Shown here: positions 1 through 6,422 of the stretch, in pieces
Layout: each line of letters starts with the position of its first letter
Numbering within the stretch: the first letter of the stretch is position 1
Assembly: GCA_947458565.1 (NCBI GenBank)
Contig: CANGZK010000012.1
Span: forward strand, 1 to 14,155
Origin: Acidimicrobiaceae bacterium
GTDB taxonomy: Bacteria; Actinomycetota; Acidimicrobiia; Acidimicrobiales; Ilumatobacteraceae
Reading direction: 5' to 3'
Length of the DNA stretch: 14,155 nt
Notes under the pieces: generated by a model
What the model was told of the DNA's origin: nothing
The model's input: the letters and a program-made list of their open reading frames with translations, nothing else
The model's database searches: none
Translations under genes and position numbers: made by a program

Positions 1-498
1 CTGAATAAATCTGACAACGTGGTCAACGAACTCGGAAAGCAAGTTGATATGGCTGAGTGTTCCAGCCTTGCTTGCAGGCGCTGGCTCCTTGCCATCCAAC
101 ACAGCAGTTGCAGTCACAAGCATTTCGCGCAAACCATTGTCAATACCGATTGAGCGGGCGCCGGCAAGACAGCACTTGATGCCGTTGTACTGAGCAGGGT
201 TATGTGAGGCAGTGAACATTGCCCCTGGCATGTCGAATTTGCCCGATGCGTAATACAACAAGTCGCTTGAAGCAAGCCCAACGTTGGTGACATCTACACC
301 GTGTGCAAGTGCTCCACGCTGAAACGCATCTACAAGTTCTGGTCCGCTTGGTCGCATGTCGTGCGCAACGACAATGGCGCTCGCATTTGTGAATTTGGCA
401 AAAGCCACGCCAAACGCGTATGCAGCTGATGCATCCAACTGTTCGGGCACAATTCCTCGAATGTCATAAGCCTTAACAATTGCGTTGAGATCTGGCAC
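1..498 (-). CDS. manB: Phosphomannomutase/phosphoglucomutase, N-terminal part (runs off left edge)
   Basis: This alpha-D-phosphohexomutase interconverts hexose 6-phosphate and 1-phosphate; in actinobacteria the ManB type supplies mannose-1-phosphate for GDP-mannose. Only the first 166 residues are present, about a third of the usual 450-470. My translation shows the N-terminal KAYDIRG motif (residues 9-15), an AHDMRPSGPEL stretch (about 45-55), and the active-site TASHNP loop (96-101) whose Ser98 is the expected phosphoserine, followed by AQYNGIK. I chose the GTG at 498 because it puts KAYDIRG nine residues from the N-terminus, as in the family; another in-frame GTG lies upstream inside the preceding gene, and there is no clear Shine-Dalgarno site. 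The gene begins 11 bases after the stop of the GT-C-like gene, so it is probably the last visible gene of that operon. Sugar specificity (mannose versus glucose) cannot be settled from this fragment. Confidence 0.93.
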   Translation of the reverse strand, partial: MPDLNAIVKAYDIRGIVPEQLDASAAYAFGVAFAKFTNASAIVVAHDMRPSGPELVDAFQRGALAHGVDVTNVGLASSDLLYYASGKFDMPGAMFTASHNPAQYNGIKCCLAGARSIGIDNGLREMLVTATAVLDGKEPAPASKAGTLSHINLLSEFVDHVVRFIQ

Positions 499-509
499 GA
501 GATGAAAGG

Positions 510-2972
510 CTACTGAAATTCTCTTCTCATTTTGCGTCGCCTACGCACAAGTATTCCAATACCGATGAATGTCAATAGATACGCCATGTAATCGCGAGAC
601 GTAGAGCCGTAATGCAACTTCACAGTGTTGCTCGTGGGTATCACCACCATCATGTTTGGTGCAACGCGGTAGGGACCATTCGCTCCGTCAACTTTCCAGT
701 TTGGAAAATAACTCACGCGTACCAATACCGGCACACCAATTTCGTCGACACTAAACGACACTTCGCTTTGATCCTGGACAACATTGCTCACCACCACTGG
801 AGGCAATGCGACGGGTTCTATAACTTGACCAGGGGTCACGATGTCAACGCGCCGACCCGATGCACCTGGCTCGCCTTCACGACGAGTGAGATCAATTTTG
901 GCGTCGACTCGTTGCCACTCTGGTGGACCGGCATCGGCTGGAAGTGCCGCCCACTCATCGGCATGCTGAAACCAACTGGTTCCAATTTCGAGCCAGCGCT
1001 CTCGCGGATCTCCACTTTCCATCGAAACAACTACGGGTTGCACTTTGAGGGGAACGACCAAATCACTTTCAGTTACCCGAAAGATCACCCACGGTCCAGA
1101 CTGCGCAACTTTCACAAGGCCTGGCTGTTCAGATGCTGCAGCTACTGCCTCTGGCGTAAAACCCATGAAGTACTTGACACCGAGCGCTCGCATGTAGCCG
1201 ACACCTTTTGCTGCGTCGTTATTGTCGTAACGCAACTCGCGCACCGGGTTGCTGCTCTGTTTCGACATCGCTGCTGCGGTGATGAAGTGGTACGGAGTCG
1301 TGCCCGCAGCCTCAAAAAACAAACCTTCCATCGAACCGATGCATCCGTCCGTCCAAAATGGCAGGAGCATCAACCCCATTGTTGTTCCATATTTATTTAG
1401 CTCGCCATTGTTCTCCCATACGGCCCTGCCACATCCTTGAGATGGATCTGCGCCCAATGACTTCATCGTCGTTACTACATCGTGGTATTCGCCATACGCC
1501 GACTTGCCCTCGTAGCCGGTGAAATTCCAACGAGCCCAGCCATCCACAAATCCATCGTTAGATGAGGCTCCACGAATTGGACCCCAGACATACTCAGATT
1601 TGCCATCGGCATTGGTTTGCACGCTTCCAAACGGCAATTCTTGAAAGCGAAATCCGATCACCAATAAAGTGGCGACAACAAATGACGTCAATACACCAAG
1701 GTTGAAAGAGACTTTGGTGCGAGACGAAGACAAGTGCGCAATCTGCAACGTGTCGGTTGCCTGCTCCTGCGAGAGAGCTTGTCGCGCCACCCGCTCGAAT
1801 GACAACACACGTGCCGCAAACGCAGCAACCTCATATAAACCAATTGCGAACAGAAAGTAGCGCAGCAGGTAAAAGAACGGCAAAATACGCGGGTTCCACA
1901 GCAGGCCGATTACCGGCAAACCTCCACGAGCGAAATACACCCCCGCAGCGAGTATCGCGCAGTAGACACCCATCCACATACCGATCTTCTGACGTCGAAC
2001 GAATTGGCTGAGCGCACCGACCAGTGCGAGCGACATGATGATGAAGTCCCAGGTTGTACTGAGTGGAAAGTACATGCTCGAAAATGAATCGCTCGAACCA
2101 CTTGGTCGTGGCTCGTATTTCATATCGGTCATGTATGCATGACTTGTGACGAACGGAATCACCCAAAAGGCCGATAGCAGCACCGCAAGAACAATGACCT
2201 TGACGCCAAAAATAACTGATTCGTTGTCCCTCATCCCGTCCAATTTGGGCTGAATCCAAAACAGCAACATCAATGCAACGCCACCAAACACAAACAGCAA
2301 CACAATGCCATGGCTGAGTGCCGACAATGCAACGACGATTGACCCAGCCGCTAAGTATTTTCCAGAATCCAATCCGCGAGCCACCAGTGCGAAACCCAGA
2401 ATGCTGAGCGAGAGCGCAATCGAAAAAGAAAACTCGCCTGCCATTGTCGAAGCGATGTTTCCGCCGTAGATCGTAAAGCTTTCGTCGTACAAAAAGATCG
2501 TCGCTGCAATCGCCAACATCTCAGGGATTGGGTATGCGAATCTTGCGAATCTCCCGAACAGCCACGCACAAAACGGCAACGTCAAAATTCCGATGACCGC
2601 CGCAACTTTGATTGCAATGCCATATGGCAACACAAAATTGAGTGCGACGATGAACAGCGCTGGAACCACCATGTAATAGCGATACACAGGCAACCCGGCA
2701 TACCAATCCATGCTCCACCCCGCCAGGCGAAAATTGCTGAGCAAGTGATCACGCAAAAATGCAGGACCCCAAACATGCGCACCCATATCGCCACCAGTTG
2801 GAGTGTTGTTTTGGAATATAAGTTCCGGGTGCAACGTGAGCAGCAAAAAGATTGTTGCGGCGCCCACCACGATGATCGTCGAGAGACGTTTCCAGTAATC
2901 GGCGTTCAATTCAAATTGATTTGACCAACGCTGCAACATGGTCGAGCGTTCACTCATGTCATCGTGGTTCAT
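510..2972 (-). CDS. GT-C-like polytopic membrane protein (PTPS_related / YfhO-like)
   Basis: This 820-aa integral membrane protein is most likely a lipid-linked-sugar-dependent glycosyltransferase. A short cytosolic N-terminus precedes TM1 (about 31-50). The first outside loop carries GGDMGAH (60-66; Asp62 is the likely catalytic acid of a GT-C D-motif) and a WSMDWYAGLPVYRYY segment (86-100). These, with LSHG (219-222) and NPRILPFFYLLRY (360-372), are the pattern of membrane proteins annotated as '6-pyruvoyl-tetrahydropterin synthase-related', a historical name that does not imply pterin chemistry. About 12 TM helices are followed by an outside domain (about 445-780) with Cys514 and Cys544, a YfhO-like YFPNWKV segment near its end, a last TM helix and a basic tail. 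It starts 12 bases after the CPBP protease stop and ends 11 bases before manB. Substrate and acceptor are unknown. ATG at 2972 is the track start; Met6 and Met12 are alternatives. Confidence 0.85.
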   Translation of the reverse strand: MNHDDMSERSTMLQRWSNQFELNADYWKRLSTIIVVGAATIFLLLTLHPELIFQNNTPTGGDMGAHVWGPAFLRDHLLSNFRLAGWSMDWYAGLPVYRYYMVVPALFIVALNFVLPYGIAIKVAAVIGILTLPFCAWLFGRFARFAYPIPEMLAIAATIFLYDESFTIYGGNIASTMAGEFSFSIALSLSILGFALVARGLDSGKYLAAGSIVVALSALSHGIVLLFVFGGVALMLLFWIQPKLDGMRDNESVIFGVKVIVLAVLLSAFWVIPFVTSHAYMTDMKYEPRPSGSSDSFSSMYFPLSTTWDFIIMSLALVGALSQFVRRQKIGMWMGVYCAILAAGVYFARGGLPVIGLLWNPRILPFFYLLRYFLFAIGLYEVAAFAARVLSFERVARQALSQEQATDTLQIAHLSSSRTKVSFNLGVLTSFVVATLLVIGFRFQELPFGSVQTNADGKSEYVWGPIRGASSNDGFVDGWARWNFTGYEGKSAYGEYHDVVTTMKSLGADPSQGCGRAVWENNGELNKYGTTMGLMLLPFWTDGCIGSMEGLFFEAAGTTPYHFITAAAMSKQSSNPVRELRYDNNDAAKGVGYMRALGVKYFMGFTPEAVAAASEQPGLVKVAQSGPWVIFRVTESDLVVPLKVQPVVVSMESGDPRERWLEIGTSWFQHADEWAALPADAGPPEWQRVDAKIDLTRREGEPGASGRRVDIVTPGQVIEPVALPPVVVSNVVQDQSEVSFSVDEIGVPVLVRVSYFPNWKVDGANGPYRVAPNMMVVIPTSNTVKLHYGSTSRDYMAYLLTFIGIGILVRRRRKMRREFQ

Positions 2973-2984
2973 ATTGAAACCATC

Positions 2985-3722
2985 TTAGGAGAGGGCTACG
3001 AGTAACAATCCCGTTGCATTGAAGGCCAAGTGAGTGGTTATCGAAAGACCCAAACGTTGGGTTTGTCGGTAACACAGCCCAAGCACAATCGCAAAAGCAA
3101 AAAGCCCCGGAAACTCGATTGGTTCCATGTGGACAACGGTGAACCATGCCGAAGTAATGATCAACGCCCAAGTTGAACCAATTCGAGTTTGTAGTCCGCC
3201 CTGAATAAAACCTCGATAGACCAGTTCTTCTACAAGTGGTGCACCAATCACAACCACGACGAAGAGAACAATGAACCATGCTCCTTGCGCGTTATCAACC
3301 AAGTCGCGCGCACGAGTCTCAATTCGCTCAGGGTTAAACGTTTCGGGCCACCACTTGTTCAATGGCCAGTTGACAACATTCATCAAGACGACCTGACAAA
3401 AAACTCCCAGAGGTATTCCCAACCAATCGATTTTTGCAAACCTCAACCCGAAGTACGTGCGAAAATCGGTTCCTGCGCGACGAGCCACCCACCGCAACAT
3501 AAAAACAAAGGGCAACCACAACCCAAGTGCCGAGAGTGCAACAACAAATGTGGTGGGATTTTCGGTTGCGGTGTTGGTGGTGCCGCTGACAGCACTTGAC
3601 GTCACCACGACGGTGAGCACTACCGCTGCGAGATAACAGCCAATCCACAAAAGAAAGATAGAAAGTGGCGAGCGTTTAGATTTGTGCTCAACGCTTGGCG
3701 GTGGCCAAGGTGCCTGCGTCAT
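2985..3722 (-). CDS. CPBP-family (CAAX/Abi type) intramembrane metalloprotease
   Basis: This 245-aa membrane protein belongs to the Rce1-like CPBP family of glutamate-type intramembrane proteases. The signature motifs are all present: EELVYRG with the Glu pair at 165-166 and Arg170; FTVVH with His198; and a C-terminal HLAFN (231-235). A Pro-rich cytosolic N-terminus is followed by about six hydrophobic helices (roughly 20-42, 58-78, 100-118, 148-164, 184-200, 206-218), with a further one at the C-terminus. Bacterial members process peptides or membrane proteins, act in bacteriocin self-immunity, or have no known substrate; nothing here points to a bacteriocin. The start overlaps the DUF3499 stop by four bases (ATGA at 3722-3719), so translation is probably coupled. 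The GT-C-like gene follows 12 bases downstream. A role in processing envelope proteins of this locus is inference only. Confidence 0.92.
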   Translation of the reverse strand: MTQAPWPPPSVEHKSKRSPLSIFLLWIGCYLAAVVLTVVVTSSAVSGTTNTATENPTTFVVALSALGLWLPFVFMLRWVARRAGTDFRTYFGLRFAKIDWLGIPLGVFCQVVLMNVVNWPLNKWWPETFNPERIETRARDLVDNAQGAWFIVLFVVVVIGAPLVEELVYRGFIQGGLQTRIGSTWALIITSAWFTVVHMEPIEFPGLFAFAIVLGLCYRQTQRLGLSITTHLAFNATGLLLVALS

Positions 3723-3949
3723 CCCGCTAAGCGATTTGGTATCACCATGGTGAATCGGTCACGGCGGTCTTCAAGACGCCAACCGGTTGGCACCACAAAT
3801 CGTTGCGAGTGTCGGAGACACAGGTCATAGGCATGCGGATCGCGATCAACTGCAAGGTCATCAATCCATACCAATGCCCGTCCATATTGATATGTCAGCG
3901 TTACTACGGCTGATTGCGAGCAAGTAGAACGAGAACAGTGACGAGCCAT
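3719..3949 (-). CDS. DUF3499 family protein, putative zinc ribbon
   Basis: This 76-aa protein matches the actinobacterial DUF3499 family: MARHCSRSTC at the start, a TLTYQYG strand, and an HAYDLCLRH segment ending near residue 47. Cys5, Cys10, Cys44 and His47 could form a small zinc site (CxxxxC ... CxxH); this is inference, as no biochemical function is established for the family. I prefer ATG 3949 to the longer GTG at 3976. Family members begin almost directly with the CSR motif, the nine extra residues look unrelated, and a TATTGT box sits exactly at -12 to -7 of this ATG. Family members are generally somewhat longer, so this is a compact version. The stop overlaps the start of the CPBP protease (ATGA). 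DUF3499 near manB is a recurring actinobacterial arrangement. It is divergent from ftsH. Confidence 0.88.
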   Translation of the reverse strand: MARHCSRSTCSQSAVVTLTYQYGRALVWIDDLAVDRDPHAYDLCLRHSQRFVVPTGWRLEDRRDRFTMVIPNRLAG

Positions 3950-3955
3950 GTGACA

Positions 3956-3961
3956 ACAATA
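3956..3961 (-). promoter_or_regulatory. -10 box TATTGT for the DUF3499 operon, predicted leaderless
   Basis: On the minus strand TATTGT (TANNNT class) lies at -12 to -7 from the ATG at 3949, so transcription would begin at or very near the A of the start codon. No Shine-Dalgarno site is present between. No good -35 hexamer is seen at the expected distance, which is common at actinobacterial promoters. Confidence 0.5.
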
Positions 3962-3990
3962 ATCATGCAGAAACACAATTTGGGGGACTG

Positions 3991-4019
3991 TTTAACAGTG
4001 CTACAAGTGCCCGTATCAT
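3991..4019 (+). promoter_or_regulatory. Promoter of ftsH, predicted leaderless
   Basis: A -35-like TTTAAC (3991-3996) and a -10 TATCAT (4014-4019) are separated by 17 bases. The -10 box ends six bases before the ATG at 4026, so the transcript is predicted to start on the start codon itself. The bases between contain no Shine-Dalgarno motif, which fits leaderless initiation. Confidence 0.58.
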
Positions 4020-4025
4020 TGCCTC

Positions 4026-6014
4026 ATGAGCAAATTGCCACCCCCTCCTCCACCGTCGAAACCGTCTCATTCTGCAAAGCCGCGTCAACAGCGCCAGCTT
4101 CGCAAAGGCATGCCGGGCAAGTCACAAAAAACAGGTGGCACCCCATCAGGAAAAGAACGGCAGTCGATGCCGAAATGGGCAGTGTGGGCACTCATCGCTG
4201 TCGCAGGTGCACTCATTATTGGGCCGCGATTTATTCCTACAACCACTGCAACCAAGTTCACCTACACCCAGTTTCTTGAAGCAGTATCAAATGGCCAAGT
4301 CACATCGGTCAAAATCAACAACCTCTCCAACACCATCAGTGGTGAGCTGGCAAACGGCGACACGTTCACCACAACTGGTGCGGTCTCACTCTCGGACGCT
4401 GACGAACAATTGCTCAAATCAAAGAATGTTGATTACGACTATTCAACACCACAGGGCAACTTTTTCACGAGCCTGATTCCAATCTTGTTGCCATTCCTGC
4501 TGATCATGGGCTTTTTTATCTGGATGCAGCGCCGCGCAATGGGTCAAGCAGGAAGCATCATGTCGATCGGCAGAAGCCGCGCCAAGAATTTCAATGCTGA
4601 CAAACCAGTTACCACATTTGCCGATGTTGCAGGTTACGAAGGCGTCAAACAAGAGATCAAAGAAGTCGTTGATTTCCTCCGCACACCAGAACGCTTCAAA
4701 GAAATCGGTGCACGCGTTCCAAAAGGAATCCTGCTCGTAGGGCCTCCGGGAACTGGCAAGACACTGTTTGCTCGCGCGGTTGCAGGCGAAGCAGGAGTTG
4801 GTTTCTTATCCGTCACTGGTTCTGACTTCATGGAGATGTTCGTAGGTGTCGGCGCAAGCCGTGTGCGCGACCTCTTCCAGCAAGCCGCAAAGATGGGACG
4901 AGCAATTATTTTTGTCGACGAAATTGACTCAATCGGTCGTAAGCGCGGCGCGGGTCTGGGCGGCGGACATGACGAACGTGAACAAACACTCAATCAAATG
5001 CTTGCCGAAATGGACGGCTTCGAAGCCACCGAAGGCATCGTTGTATTAGCTGCAACTAACCGCCCAGACATCTTGGACGCTGCGCTATTGCGCCCAGGTC
5101 GTTTCGATCGCCAAATCATCGTGCCGTTGCCAGAATCTGATGAGCGACTCGCCATTCTCAAGGTGCACTCGGTTGGCAAGCGAATGGGTCAGGATGTCGA
5201 TCTTGACACGATGGCTAAAGCAACGCCGGGCATGAGTGGTGCCGACTTGGCCAACTTGGTCAACGAGGCTGCGCTCTTTGCAGTCCGCCGAGGCTCAACC
5301 CACATTGAACGCATTGACTTCGAGAATGCACGTGACCGAGTTGTATTGGGTGCAAGTCGCGAAAGTCTCGTGCTCAATGCTGAAGAGAAACGCGCCACTG
5401 CATATCACGAGGGTGGACACGCAGTTCTTGCAATCGTCTTGCCGCACAGTGATCCACTGCACAAAGTGACGATTCTCCCCCGTGGCATGGCACTCGGTGT
5501 CACCTGGACTCTGCCGGCAGAGCGACACACCTATTCACGTGAGTTTTTCGAAGACGTAATCTGCAAAGCAATGGGTGGTCGAGTTGCCGAAATGATGGTT
5601 TTTGGTTCGCTCAACAGCGGAGCAGCAAACGATCTCGAGCAGGCCACAGGCATCGCGCGCCGAATGGTTCGCGAATGGGGCATGAGCGATGCAGTTGGCC
5701 CAATGGCTTGGTCGGGTCAACAACAAGTTTTCCTTGGCGAAGACTTGATGACGAGCGGGCGTGAATATTCGGATGAGACAGCACGCAAGATTGACGAAGA
5801 AATCGGTCGCATTTTGCTTGAACAAGAAAAACGTGCTCGCGTAATGCTTGAAAAACATCGTGCAGGTCTTGATCTCGTTGCTCAGTCGTTGCTCGACAAC
5901 GAAACAATTGATGGTGCGATGGTTTCTCGACTGGTCCAACAAGGTCTCGGTCAACCTACTCGCCGCACCGAAGGCGAAACGTCAAACGATTCGTCAACTC
6001 AATTACACGATTGA
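4026..6014 (+). CDS. ftsH: ATP-dependent zinc metalloprotease FtsH
   Basis: FtsH is a hexameric membrane-anchored AAA+ protease that extracts and degrades membrane and unstable cytosolic proteins. Order of parts: a basic Pro-rich cytosolic leader (1-50) with six consecutive prolines at 5-10; TM1 (about 51-70); an outside FtsH_ext domain (about 75-145); TM2 (about 147-167); and the AAA+ domain with Walker A GPPGTGKT (239-246), pore loop MFVGVG (271-276), Walker B FVDEID (296-301) and a second region of homology ending in RPGRFDR (356-362). The M41 domain follows, with HEGGH (461-465) and the third zinc ligand Asp536 in AANDLEQ. All catalytic residues are intact, and 662 aa is normal. The start is supported by a TATCAT box placed for a leaderless transcript. 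It is divergent from DUF3499, and its last 12 bases overlap the 3' end of the convergent thioredoxin-fold gene. Confidence 0.98.
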   Translation: MSKLPPPPPPSKPSHSAKPRQQRQLRKGMPGKSQKTGGTPSGKERQSMPKWAVWALIAVAGALIIGPRFIPTTTATKFTYTQFLEAVSNGQVTSVKINNLSNTISGELANGDTFTTTGAVSLSDADEQLLKSKNVDYDYSTPQGNFFTSLIPILLPFLLIMGFFIWMQRRAMGQAGSIMSIGRSRAKNFNADKPVTTFADVAGYEGVKQEIKEVVDFLRTPERFKEIGARVPKGILLVGPPGTGKTLFARAVAGEAGVGFLSVTGSDFMEMFVGVGASRVRDLFQQAAKMGRAIIFVDEIDSIGRKRGAGLGGGHDEREQTLNQMLAEMDGFEATEGIVVLAATNRPDILDAALLRPGRFDRQIIVPLPESDERLAILKVHSVGKRMGQDVDLDTMAKATPGMSGADLANLVNEAALFAVRRGSTHIERIDFENARDRVVLGASRESLVLNAEEKRATAYHEGGHAVLAIVLPHSDPLHKVTILPRGMALGVTWTLPAERHTYSREFFEDVICKAMGGRVAEMMVFGSLNSGAANDLEQATGIARRMVREWGMSDAVGPMAWSGQQQVFLGEDLMTSGREYSDETARKIDEEIGRILLEQEKRARVMLEKHRAGLDLVAQSLLDNETIDGAMVSRLVQQGLGQPTRRTEGETSNDSSTQLHD

Positions 6015-6016
6015 GT
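5997..6016. terminator. Inverted repeat across the ftsH / thioredoxin-fold stop codons
   Basis: ACTCAAT (5997-6003) and ATTGAGT (6010-6016) form a perfect 7-bp dyad with a 6-base loop, centred on the 12-base convergent overlap (6003-6014). It contains the ftsH TGA and touches the opposing TAA. There is no T-tract, so a role as a bidirectional terminator is only suggested; the stem is A/T-rich and short. Confidence 0.3.
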
Positions 6017-6422
6017 CGCGCACCCTCGCCAACGCGGCCCACAGATCAGTAGCCGATACTGGTCCTAAAAAATTTGCCTGCACTACCCCATTGGAATCTG
6101 CCATCAACACGGTAGGAACCGCATCAATTTTGTAGCGAGCATGTAGTGCTCGCTCCGCTGTGTATTCCAATATTTGAATTGCAACATTGTTGGTTTCGAG
6201 CACTCGAACTTTGCGCTCAATATCAGAACATGTCTGACAAGTTGCAGATGTAAATGCAAGAACTAGCCATGGAGCTTCAGGTCGCACAAAATCTGCTCTA
6301 TCGACCTGGGATGGAACTTCGCCTGCTCCCTGGGTGGGAGCATCAACATGCCTCTTGCGTTGCCACAGGCTGATCAGCAATGCAACTACGACTACAACGC
6401 CAACAATCACTAACCGACTCAC
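6003..6422 (-). CDS. Membrane-anchored thioredoxin-fold protein with CxxC
   Basis: This 139-aa protein has one N-terminal hydrophobic helix (about 4-20), a basic stretch (QRKRH), a linker and a thioredoxin-like domain (about 45-139). The domain shows the LAFTSATCQTC active-site region with Cys62 and Cys65 (CQTC rather than CGPC) and the cis-proline loop AVPT (101-104). It is likely a thiol-disulfide oxidoreductase. The start is GTG at 6422 (translated as Met), inside a GTGA overlap with the stop of the DUF5719 gene, which argues for translational coupling. The side of the membrane is uncertain: the basic cluster lies after the helix, which by the positive-inside rule would put the domain in the cytosol, although most such anchored thioredoxins are outside. 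The 3' end overlaps ftsH on the opposite strand by 12 bases. Confidence 0.85.
   Translation of the reverse strand: MSRLVIVGVVVVVALLISLWQRKRHVDAPTQGAGEVPSQVDRADFVRPEAPWLVLAFTSATCQTCSDIERKVRVLETNNVAIQILEYTAERALHARYKIDAVPTVLMADSNGVVQANFLGPVSATDLWAALARVRDSIV

Noticed and set aside
612..1400. Plus-strand open frame of 262 codons opposite the GT-C-like gene
   Set aside because: It lies wholly antisense to a well-supported membrane protein. Its translation is rich in His, Cys, Trp and Arg with no recognisable domain, as expected for a shadow frame.
3950..3976. Longer DUF3499 start at GTG 3976
   Set aside because: The nine extra residues do not look like the family, and a -10 box would then lie inside the coding sequence.
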